From Romanomermis culicivorax (Eukaryota > Nematoda > Enoplea > Mermithida > Mermithidae), in NCBI GenBank assembly GCA_963922205.1, contig CAWUHX010000131.1, positions 868,001 through 932,000 of the forward strand: 64,000 nucleotides of DNA, written 5' to 3'. This document shows, in pieces, positions 55,025-64,000 of this stretch (position 1 is its first letter; every line of letters starts with the position of its first letter). Made by a program: the position numbers and the translations under genes. The notes beneath the pieces are model-generated. The model did no database searches and was not told where the DNA came from. It was given only the letters and a program-made list of their open reading frames with translations.

Positions 55025-56288
55025 CAGGCTGTTTTTTCTGGCTCAAAAACCAGGAGCCATATGGCTACTAGGCCTGCATTTTCAGGGGTCATATTGGAAT
55101 TTTGAGAGCCAAAATTTTTTAATTGCAGAATATCGAAAAACGGACTTGTAACACGCTGTAGAAGGTACTATATAATTTAATTATATAGATATTCAATCAG
55201 TTGATACGAGTTTCAAAAAATTACTGTTCAAAATTTGATTTCCAACCAGCGTTTTCGGTTACGGGCTTCTTTCTACATGTAAAAAGATCGGCCGAGAAAT
55301 CTTTGTGCAAAGAAAATTTTTTTATGCAAAAACACGATATTCCGTTAATTTTTGCACAAACCTTCTTCCAAGATAGCCCTTGAGTTCATTTCCTTCTGAC
55401 TCAAAAGTATAGGGTTTTGAAAACGCAGCGTCTGTTCTTATTGTTCTGTTGTTTCCTATATCTTTCCGGCGCTACGCAACGAAATTTTTTTAGATTTTGA
55501 CACTCTAAGATGCTGGAAAATCAATACAACGATAACTTATTCGATAAACATACAAGGTTCGAAAACATTTATATATCATTTTACAAACTAAAAAATATGT
55601 TTATACTTCCATAAGTTTGGAAAATTCAAATTAAACTTGAAATTTGTGAAAATCACCTCCTTTATGATCATAAATTCAAACTAAAAAAAACCAACATTCA
55701 TTTTTACCATATCGAACCCCCATATTTTTCCCTTTGTCGAGAATTTTTTCCCCCAGAAAGTTCGATTCGTAGAAAAACAGTGAATAGACTAATTTGAAAA
55801 ATTATATAACGAGATCCGGCGCTAATCGCCGGAAAATTTTCGATGTTTTATGATTTTAGAGCCTGTAAAACATTCACTTTAAATCTAAAATCTAAAATTG
55901 AATAAAAATGGCTATGCAATTCACTATGATATAAATCAATCAGTCAAGATTTTGGGAGCCAAAAAGGCTCCCAGACCTAGAATTCTAGGAGCCATTTCCA
56001 AACTTTTAGGGCCCCTAAAGTTACTAAAAAAGGCTGTCTTTATGTCAAAACAGCTGTTTTCAAATTAGTAGTGTCGAAAAGGATAGAGCCAAAGCTGATT
56101 CAGATTCGAGCTACAGTCGCTCACTTAGCAAAAATGACAAACAGAATGGAGATATTGACGAAGTTTCTATTGGTGAAAACTGCGATTTTTGATTTTTCAC
56201 AATTTGATAATTTTATCAAACTTTCTTTTTGTACTGTTTTTGAAAATTTCTCTCTGTCTCGGTCATTAGCACCGTGCTAAAAACCCTG
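55025..56288. mobile_element. hAT-like element, CAGGCTGTTTTTTCTGGC ... CTAAAAACCCTG
   Basis: The ends are imperfect inverted repeats of the CAGGGTTTTT type. GGAGCCATATGGCTACTAGG and GGGAGCCAAAAAGGCTCCC resemble the GGAGCCATGGCTCC start of 7813-8955. The hairpin CCGGCG-CTAAT-CGCCGG lies at about 55806-55822. No target duplication was found. Confidence 0.58.
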
Positions 56289-56295
56289 TTGTGAA

Positions 56296-56500
56296 CATTC
56301 ATTTTCCAGCGTTTTAGAATACCAAAATGTGAAAAGATTTTCCGATGCTGGGTGCCGGAATAAGAAAGTTATTAATGTCAATTAATTTGATTCCAATTTA
56401 TCTCTCATTGTTATGAAGATTCAATTTCCAGGCTTCCAGAATGTAAAATCCCTAAAAAAATTTCGGCGCTCTGCGCCGGAATAATTAATAATTATATATG
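56296..56500. repeat. hAT-like internal module fragment
   Basis: TTTTCCAGCGTTTTAGAATA, TTTCCAGGCTTCCAGAAT and the hairpin CGGCGC-TCT-GCGCCG (about 56463-56477) follow each other without preserved termini. Confidence 0.5.
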
Positions 56501-56649
56501 CTCATCAGAATCAAAGAAATGTCAGTAGCAGATGAAATTATCAGAAAAGTATCATTAATATGCTTCCAACCATTGTAGAACACCAATAGTGTCGTCGTTT
56601 GTCAACACAATGTGACTGACACGAATGCATTTTTTCTATTTCTTCCTCA

Positions 56650-57240
56650 TTTTTGATGATGATGAGGATTTTATTCGCAACAGCACTAAGCAATATTCGT
56701 AAAAAAGTATTTCTTAATATTACTCCTCGGAATATCTGTTTCAACATTCAATTGTGGCTGGATCGGGTCTGAGTATGTGTAATGGCGCAGAAATCAACTG
56801 GTCTACTTCATGGTTTATTATCATATATAACATAACCAAATCATTCAAGCGTCTTCTCTTTTCAAATGTCTCTAACTTAAATATGTATGGTCAAACGATC
56901 ATTGTAAGAAATTCGAGAGAAGCTGAGAACTCTTTATGTGGAGTATTTCCGTACTTTTTCAATGGTTCTGATGTTCTTAGTTGAGTGGGGTGACCAGATA
57001 ATAGTTGCATATTCCAGAATAGGTCTGGCGTACGTTTTGTGTGCATTAATCAGTAAGAATTTATGTTTGCTTACGAATTGACGGGATATAAGATTTAATC
57101 TGTAGTAAGCGTTCTTTACAATATGGCTCATATGCGCATCAAATTTAAAGTTTTTGGTTAAAAAAATACTAAGATCTTTAACATAATTATCAGTATCCTT
57201 AATTACTTTATCATCAGTTTTGTACTTTTTGTAACATAAA
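56650..57240 (-). pseudogene. 3' fragment of a CR1-like LINE (copy B)
   Basis: The minus strand encodes AYYRLNLISRQFVSKHKFLL and YARPILEYATIIWSPHSTKN, the end of a reverse transcriptase. Frame-shifted C-terminal codons and a GAT simple-repeat tail at about 56653-56670 follow. It shares its 3' part with 49605-50165 but extends further upstream. Confidence 0.72.
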
Positions 57241-57299
57241 GGTTTTTAAAAATGTAGAAGATTTTTGAAAAATGAAAAAAAATTGAGGTACAGTTCCAG

Positions 57300-57400
57300 A
57301 CTGCCACATAGGGAGGGATATGAGGGGGTATTACCCCCGCCTAAAGTCCCAAAAATTGATTACTGGTTGCGTAATTTCGAGACAAAATGACGTGTTTTTG
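57300..57400. repeat. GATATGAGGGGGTATTACCCC repeat (copy 2)
   Basis: GGGATATGAGGGGGTATTAC and CCTAAAGTCCCAAAAATTG match 9225-9320. The intergenic DNA from 57400 to 58090 shows nothing else certain. Confidence 0.5.
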
Positions 57401-58090
57401 TGAACATTTAGCCACATCTATGAACTCGGAAGTTGAATATAGTTTGATGCACTAAAGTCCAAATTAGGTATATTTTATATGGTGATTTGCTGCTTTCATT
57501 AGTCTTATTTGAAGGTGCATTAAAATTTCATTTAAAATATTCTGTTGAATGTTGGTAGTGAAGCACTACATGTTCCTGTGTCGACTCTTCGTCTAATTGA
57601 GTGAAATGTTCAGATAACAACGTTTGAACTCTTAAAAATCAAATTTAAGTCAATGTTTCATATCCAAGAAATTAACATTTCGTACCATACATCTATTATA
57701 CCCAACTACAGTTTCACAGAATAATATTCAAAAACACGATATAAATAATATTCAAAAACACGATATATATAGATGATAAAACTCCGCGAAGCTGCGATAT
57801 TTTTTGGAATTCGAAGCAGAAAACACACTAAATTTCACTGAAATTCCTAATTTTATACAAATCAATTTATTTAGCTGGTGCCGCTAAATTTTTAGGAGCT
57901 CCTAAATCTTACCTAATTGAAAAAAATCTAAATTTTTCTGGATTATTTTCTGAAAATCTTTTTTTGAGTGTTGTTGAAATATTTTTGTGTTTTGTGAACA
58001 TGAACTTCTCCGGGATATGATTCAAACATCATCAGCGCAGAAAATTGACAATGTTCTTTCTGCTTGAGGAATCCAAACTATTGATCGCGT

Positions 58091-58344
58091 CATACGTGTA
58101 AGAAGTCTAACCAGTTGCGTGCATGATAAAAGTTGTTAGTGAGGGAGGAGTAGCCGACTTCCCGTAGTTCTGGAAGAGGGAGTCTGCAAGAGCACAAAAA
58201 ATGCATTTTTCGACCCAAAATGGGCAAAACAAACCCCTGAGCAATGAGCATTATTTCGGCGCAAAGCACCGAAACATTTTTGATGTTTACCCCAGCCGGC
58301 TGGGGGCTAGCTGTCGACCGCCCTCCGCTTCCTTCGCAGGTATC
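58091..58344. mobile_element. diverged CATACCTG-family element
   Basis: Start CATACGTGTAAGAAGTCTAA followed by CCAGTTG, and end CGCAGGTATC. This is the usual layout with substitutions. The flanks GATCGCGT and GGTTACGT match at 5 of 8. The hairpin CGGCGC-AAA-GCACCG lies near 58257. Confidence 0.55.
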
Positions 58345-58987
58345 GGTTACGTGCTTTATTTTTTAAATTTTAGTTGTATGTAGTCAACATAATTTTTGTA
58401 TTTGCGCAACTGAATAATCACTGAATTTGCTGAAAAACTAATACATTTTTTTGGAAAATAAGTGTATTTTCCTGCATTTTAGAACATCGAAATTGGAGAA
58501 GTTTTGCCGGCGCTACGCACCGGAATTGACTGTCTTCGACTAAAGGATGGAATGTCTGCCGCCACTGAATTCTTTGCAACCTGCATTCTCATGCTTTAGA
58601 TCATCTGAAAACAATTTCTTTCGGTGCATTATAAATTTTTGTTAAGAACAGTGATTAGTGTTGCTAACCGATGGTTGCAGAAAAATAAGCTCGGATGCAT
58701 TTTCCGACATTTCAGAAGCCTTGAGATGAAAATTTATTCGGTTCTACGCGCTGAATAACATAGTCTGAAGAGATTTTCATCATTTTCTTCTCAAACTCAC
58801 GAAATCTAGTTCCAAACATTTAAAACTGACGGATTTAAACAAAGTTCCAGAAAATTAACCTTTAGTCGTTTTTCTGATAAAACTAAATAAATTTATCAAT
58901 TTTCGAGTGAGCAACCAAAAATTGATGTGTGCAACCAAGTTTTCGGCCCAATTCGCACATTGCAACCTGACCTGTGCAAAAAGCCCT
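58345..58987. mobile_element. right part of a hAT-like element
   Basis: The hairpin CCGGCGC-TAC-GCACCGG (about 58507-58523), GAGCAACCAAAAATTGATGT, CGCACATTGCAACCTG and the end CCTGTGCAAAAAGCCCTTG match the right side of 48086-48903. The terminal CCCTG has decayed to CCCTT. Confidence 0.58.
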
Positions 58988-59686
58988 TGTTTATCTGTCC
59001 CGTCACATCATTTCCTACCTACTGTTTTTTCGCCAAATCGGTGTTTTTTGGAAATACGAAAAAATTGAGCTCTCTCGCCAAAATCGAAATTCATTTCCCC
59101 GGACAATTTTTTCGCTGAAAATACATGCAAACATTTTTTGTGCATGGAACATTCAAAGCCTTTTTAGGAAAAAAAATCTATCTGTTTGGATTGGATACCA
59201 AACCAAATGAAACGAATGGTAAACAAACGAACATCAATTATTAAAATTCAATTGCTTGGGGTTTTTAGCTGAAACTTAATAGTATCAAGTAGGTCAGTGA
59301 GAAAATTGTGAAAAACCAACGATTTCATATTCAGCAAAATCGAGAAATGTATTCCGGGGAAATGTGAGGAAAAATTTTTGACTTGAACTAGAATCCCGGT
59401 CAGTAATGAAAAATAATATAAATTTTGTGTCATTTAGATCGCTGTAATAATAAAATATAAGCCCGCCTCATCATTAAGACAGATGCAGGTGTTAGGGCGC
59501 AGCCCAATACATCAAAATGAAAAAGTGGGAATGGAAGAACAGTCCATCGCATTAAAAAATTAATTGCCTTTTTCGTTTCAGCAAAACGCTTCAAACTCAA
59601 AAATGAGTTCTTAATTCAAAAAGTGTTTCTTAATTCTGTGTTGTTTATTTTAAAATAATCAAATTGTCAAATCATTTTGCTACATT
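58988..59686. other. region upstream of GAR1, nothing recognised
   Basis: AT-rich DNA with short shadow frames. It must include the GAR1 promoter and 5' UTR. No core promoter motif stands out. Confidence 0.4.
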
Positions 59687-59824
59687 ATGTCATTCCGTGG
59701 TCGAGGCGGTAACCGAGGCGGCGGCGGATTCGGAAGAGGTCGCGGCGGAGGTGGTAGAGGTGGTTTCGGTGGCGGACGTGGACCGCCCCAAGATCTAGGT
59801 CCCCCCGAACAAGTTGTCGGTACG
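59687..59824 (+). CDS. GAR1: GAR1 exon 1 (Gly/Arg-rich domain)
   Basis: ATG at 59687. Donor ACG|GTAAGC at 59825 gives VVGT|LG with the acceptor after CAGAG. An alternative donor after 59819 (TCG|GTACGG) with acceptor TTCTTCAG gives VVE|LG, which is closer to the family. Both stay in frame. Confidence 0.88.
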
Positions 59825-60148
59825 GTAAGCTTTAGCTATTTTCCTTCAAAAATTTCACGTCTTGAACTTTTTTCCTTCTTCAGAGTTGGGCGTTTTCACT
59901 CACCCATGCGAAAATCAATTAGTTTGTAAATGTACGACGGAAAAAGTGCCGTATTTTAATGCGCCAGTTTTCTTAGAAAATAAACAACAAATCGGCAAAA
60001 TTGATGAGATTTTTGGATCGCTCAGGAATCACGTAAGACAAATATTATTGAATCGGAGCATTATACGCTAAACGCTTATATTTTTTAGTCAATCTCTGTA
60101 ATTTTATCGGACGACGTTAAAGCTTCTTCGTTCAAAGAAAACGATAAG
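59687..60148 (+). CDS. GAR1: GAR1, H/ACA snoRNP subunit 1 (3' end missing), gene span
   Basis: GAR1 is one of four core proteins of H/ACA ribonucleoproteins, which make pseudouridines in rRNA and snRNA and also serve telomerase RNA. Exons 59687-59824, 59884/59886-60032 and 60089-60148 are visible. The N-terminus is a Gly/Arg-rich (GAR) domain ([20 protein letters not shown]). The core starts at GPPEQVV and includes [43 protein letters not shown] and [10 protein letters not shown], all diagnostic. The remaining core segment (usually a YIDP...LLP...FLP block) and the second Gly/Arg-rich tail were not found before 64000, so the next exon should lie to the right. Introns 1 and 2 are about 60 nt. 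Confidence 0.94.
59886..60032 (+). CDS. GAR1: GAR1 exon 2 (core)
   Basis: It begins [12 protein letters not shown] and ends GSLRNH, donor CAC|GTAAGA. With the alternative splice it starts at 59884 (AG added). It carries the HPCE and VPYFNAP core signatures. Confidence 0.92.
60089..60148 (+). CDS. GAR1: GAR1 exon 3 (core)
   Basis: Acceptor atattttttag and donor AAG|GTAAGT. Twenty codons, [20 protein letters not shown], matching the S.KLS.N..ASSF block of GAR1. Confidence 0.93.
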
Positions 60149-61730
60149 GTAAGTGTCGTGAACGCGGTAGGTATTTCCTGGGGAATACACAGCCAAGTTG
60201 TTCCAATAGGATATAGCATGTACTTGTAATTGGGGTTGTGACTTGCCCTGAGAACAGCTTCCCCTGACCAAGGATCATTATATTATGGGATTCCAGCAGA
60301 ATATCCCAATTGAAGGCAGTTTTTTGAACCCACGCCCTTATCAAGTTTCAATCTGAGAAATTAGTCGATTTTTGGTTCATGAATAGGATTTGTCGAGACT
60401 TGAAAAACTATTTTTTAGACAATATTCTCTATTTTGAAAGGTTAAAACCAGTCACTCGGCATCGAATGAAAATAGCAATGCAAGTGAAACAAAAAAATTT
60501 GTATTAGTAGTGCTTCACACTTCCAAAATTTTAGGACCCGAGTACCCGGTCTTTAGGGTAACCCGGGTTGCTCGGGTATTTCGACTACCCGTGTCCTATA
60601 TGCAAATATTTAAAAAGTCAGTGAATGAACGCACTTCATGAAAATTTTCAGAAAACTTTTAAATTTTGAGGCATGAGCGCAAAGTGCTAGGAAACAAAAG
60701 TTAGGAAAGACCAGTAACATATTTTCTTCAAACGAAATCTTTTTGAAAAAAATGGCTTCGTTTGAAGAAAATAAATATTTCAAAATTTCTTATTCTTTTA
60801 AGCAAATTGTGGTGACCTGGTCACGCATCACAACTATTTGATGAATCCATTCCCGAACTAGATATCCCACTGGGTCAAGGTTCAACCGTCTCTACCGGTT
60901 CATCATCGCCAGTTTCTTATGCCTCTTCGGTTGTATACACAATGCATCTCTTCAACTTTCATTGTTTTTTATACTGTATCAAGTACCAATATTTCACACA
61001 AGCATAATTCTTCGAACACTTTTTTATGTTTCCGTCTCGTGCTTCATTGTCAAAACACATCAATTTTTTGTCGCTAAAAATACGTTACAGCGACTTTTTG
61101 AGAGCCACAAGCGGCCTTGTTAACACGTTGAGTAGGTCCATGCAATGAACTAAAGGATTAGTCAAGTGTCTAGCTGATTTGGGTATCAGAACAAACGTCA
61201 TGAAATTTTGACATAATTTTGAAGAGCATCACAAATCCACGCTGAAAATGCATGTTTCAAAACCTACCTCACTGCTGACTAGTAGCGCGTCGATGGTGCA
61301 ATGAGCTATCCAAGTTTCGTAGCCAGGACCCATAAATTCTAAGCTAATTTTTTCGATATGTGGTAGTAATTTAGTTCACTATTCTTCAAACACATATTAA
61401 TCTGAAACAAAGTTTTCTAGCGTTAACTTCGAAAAATTCGATCATAACAGCTACTTTTAGCCATTAATAACTGAATTTTCTGATTAAATTTTCCATCAGT
61501 TTTTAAAATAATCATTGACTGTAGTTTTTGATATAGCTCAACAGTATGCGATATTGCGAAAGAGCGAAGAAATACATTCTGTGTTCAACATAACATGTAT
61601 AAAGACCGGTAGAAAAGTTAGCACTTGGAATGCGTGTAATTGAGGGACGTATAGAGTGCTTTGAGAAGCCTTCTCCTCGCCAAGAGTCATCATATACCAT
61701 ATCGGTGATAGCGACCCTCCAAGATTGGCC
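60149..61730 (+). other. probable GAR1 intron 3 (start)
   Basis: No GAR1 exon was found. A short inverted repeat (CCCGAGTACCCGG ... ACCCGGGTTGCTCGGGT) lies at about 60537-60595. GTACTTGTAATTGGGG at about 60218 resembles a CATACC-family end. Confidence 0.5.
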
Positions 61731-61910
61731 CATACCTGTATGAGGTCCGACAAGTTGTGCGGGGATTTCGAAAGTTTCTTCTAAAAAAGCCGAAAAGGGC
61801 ACTTTTTTCCCAATTTTTCCGAGTTTGGGGGGATGTGGGTATAGGGTTGACCAAGTTGGGGGTGGGTGTCCCCCCTCCCAACCACCGCTCTCCCCCCAAT
61901 TACAGGTATG
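61731..61910. mobile_element. CATACCTG-family element
   Basis: It begins CATACCTGTATGAGGTCCGA and ends CCCCCCAATTACAGGTATG, with the shared middle (AAAAGCCGAAAAGGGCACTT). It directly abuts the next copy. No matching target duplication was seen. Confidence 0.72.
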
Positions 61911-62191
61911 CATATCTGTAAGTGGTCCAGCCAGTTGGGTACAGGATAAAAGCTAAGGAGAGAGTAGTCAACTTTTCAATGTTTTGAGGAGGGTGTCGGC
62001 GATTGCTTAAAAATGAGTTTTTCTGACCAAACAATAGACAAAACACCGTGACCAATGAACTTTTGCATTGAAACTGATAGTGAGAATAGTTGTAGACGAC
62101 CGAAAGTTGGGGGAGAAGGTCGACAACTGCTACACGATTGAAAATTCTGGGGGGCCATACCCTCACTCAATCTCCCCCATCGACAGGTATG
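61911..62191. mobile_element. CATATCTG-family element adjoining the previous copy
   Basis: It begins CATATCTGTAAGTGGTCCAG and ends CCCCATCGACAGGTATG. It has the family ends, but its interior (about 280 bp) differs from 50289-50969. It is possibly a distinct subfamily. Confidence 0.68.
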
Positions 62192-62507
62192 CATAGGCGG
62201 CTGTAACGGCTCACTGGCGCTAGAGAATCAGCGACCTGTTTGGGAGGACATGGTCAGAAGTGCTTTAAAAAACATTTCGGGCCGTAAGAAGCATAAAAAT
62301 GCTTTTTACGGTACGAAATGTCAAGAACTTTAACGTTTTTTCACTTTTTATCGATCAAAATCAACAATTTTTAGCCTAGAAGTCGACATTTTTCCAAGTG
62401 GTTCAGATACCTGTCCTTATTTTCCCATATTCATGTATCCTATCGGTTCATGCTAGAATGTCGCAGATCCATAGTATGCAATGACCCCTCGATAGAAGAG
62501 TTCTCGT

Positions 62508-62640
62508 CATACCTGTAAGAGATTTGGCCCGGTAGGAGAACAAACCCAAAAATTTGGAAAACAAAATTTTTTGTCCAATTTTTCCGAGTAGGGGGTTTAG
62601 GAGATAACCGGGAGTCGGGGGACCTCTCAAATAAGATTTG
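62508..62640. mobile_element. CATACCTG-family fragment (left part)
   Basis: CATACCTGTAAGAGATTTGG, then CAATTTTTCCGAGTAGGGGG and GGGGGACCTC, follow the family layout. The right terminus is missing. Confidence 0.58.
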
Positions 62641-62755
62641 TTTGAAATCGATATGACGTCAATCCCTGTCGGAATCAGGATTGAGATTGATATCAAAAGT
62701 TCATATACGAACAAAACACTTTTTCAAGATTTATAGGCCCTTCCATACTCCTAAA

Positions 62756-63746
62756 CGAGATTTTTTCCGCACAGTGCAGACTTCTTGGGCTGTGTGGAAA
62801 AATTTTTGTGCATTTTCCGCACAGAACGGAAATTTTTTTGGGCGTTTCTACTGCTGATATTGATGAGAAGGTGCATTTTGGTGCAATTTAGATGGTCGAA
62901 ATCTCAAATGAAAATAATTTATGATATTAAAGAAGTTTAGTTTGATTTCTCAGTTATCCTAGATTGTTTCCATCAATCTTCTATGTCTCTGCTAGAGTGA
63001 GTAAAACTCGTCACTTTATAGTGTGAATTGGAATTTTCATAGGAATTTTTTGATTTTTCCCACATTTCTCACGCATTTATTTGATACCATCATTTTTCTT
63101 GGGAAAATCTAAAGTTAGAGTATTACAAATTATTTCTAAAATACATTTTCCGACATTTCAGTTAGCTCCTGTGTTCAAAAATTCTGTGGTGCTACGCACC
63201 GGAAAAGTTAAGCGTACATAGTTTTCATTATTTGAAGTTCCTCATCTCATCCATCAATCGGTAATCTTCAGTATTTGGTTCGGATTTTGTTGAAAATTGA
63301 GATTTAATATTGATCTTCACGGAATCTTTCTCTCTCTTGAAGTTTTCTGAACTTCGTGAACACAAATTTTATCATTGGGGAACTACACGATTTTCGACTG
63401 AAGATGTGAACATTTTATTTTAGAGATAAGGGTTGAAAAGACTCATTTTCCAGCGTTCTAGAATATCAAAATCTAGAAATTGAATCAATTGAAATCTATA
63501 AATCTTTAGCTCTAATCACAGAAATAACAGCAGCAACTATTAATTTTGCTCAATCAATCTAAAATAATGTTTTTGGGCTAGAAAAACAGATACTTTCCAT
63601 GCTTTTCTTAGCAATCTATAATTTTCGCTCATTTCACACATTTTTCAAACGATTTAAACTTCGAACGGAAAAAAATTTTCATGTGCGGAAAATATTTCGG
63701 GTCATTTCCGCACGGTGCGAATGAAGGCGTGCGGAAAAAAACCCTG
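62756..63746. mobile_element. hAT-like element, about 1 kb
   Basis: The left end (CGAGATTTTTTCCGCACAG) and right end (GTGCGGAAAAAAACCCTG) are inverted repeats with decay at the left tip. The flanks CTCCTAAA and CTCCTCTC match at 5 of 8. The interior has CATTTTGGTGCAATTTAGA, GGTGC-TAC-GCACC (about 63187-63199) and CATTTTCCAGCGTTCTAGAA. It is close to 43858-44470. Confidence 0.68.
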
Positions 63747-64000
63747 CTCCTCTCCTCTTAAGTCGGATTTTACTGTAAGTATCGTATGTAAAACTAATCG
63801 CTGTTTTATCAGAAATTCTAAGCAGCAGATTTCTCGTTACTGTAAGCTGGAAGGTTCCCATCAGCCAAGAAGAAAACAAATGACAGCTAGGTTCATGGTT
63901 ATGACCAGCAACAAAATTTCGACCGCCGTCGAGTAGTTTCGACCCAACTCTCTGAGTCATAAAGGAAGATGTTAATAGAACAAAAGCTAGGTTTTACCAT

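Noticed and set aside
61512-62194. Overlapping minus-strand frames of 70-133 aa
   Set aside because: They follow CATACC-family ends and interiors and change frame between copies.
1-64000. tRNA, rRNA, CRISPR arrays, prokaryotic operons or viral genes
   Set aside because: No cloverleaf-like B-box context, no regular spacer-repeat array and no ribosomal RNA stretch was seen by eye. All confident genes have spliceosomal introns or metazoan domain architectures.

Overview
This is a eukaryotic nuclear window, most likely from an arthropod and perhaps an insect. The DNA is AT-rich. The real genes are split into short exons with canonical GT/AG junctions, and introns range from 53 nt to several kb. 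The space between exons is packed with short non-autonomous DNA transposons. There is no sign of bacterial operons, viruses, CRISPR arrays or rRNA. I found no tRNA gene by eye. The species cannot be fixed from the sequence alone.

Layout, left to right. (1) About 628-20238, + strand: most of a Schizo/IQSEC-type Arf guanine nucleotide exchange factor (end of IQ motif, Sec7 and PH domains, C-terminus). Its first exons lie left of the window. (2) 20239-28176: an intergenic block with a 4.4-kb composite element that has 23-bp inverted ends. It contains a perfectly bounded 1.36-kb hAT-like element and a broken CR1-type LINE. (3) 28177-33182, +: a complete nine-exon BuGZ/ZNF207 gene (322 aa). (4) 35027-47916, +: a complete five-exon IMMP2L gene (161 aa), the mitochondrial inner membrane peptidase subunit 2. 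Its second intron holds, on the opposite strand, a single-exon LRRN-type LRR-Ig-FN3 transmembrane receptor (35966-38125). LRRN3 sits antisense in an IMMP2L intron in mammals, so this looks like a very old nested gene pair. (5) 48078-59686: a stack of transposons nested in transposons. (6) 59687 onward, +: the first three exons of GAR1, an H/ACA snoRNP protein. Its 3' end is apparently outside the window.

The genes do not form one pathway. They are four housekeeping or signalling loci plus the nested receptor. The most unusual material is the repeat fraction. One group of miniature elements has ends CATAC(A/C)TG and 8-bp target duplications, several exact or confirmed by an empty site. A second group of hAT-like elements has ends CAGGGTTTTTT, CAGTGTTTTTT or CAGGGTTGGC. 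A GC-rich hairpin with a variable 3-nt loop and compensatory stem changes recurs inside elements of both groups. All repeat names here are descriptive. No database search was possible.
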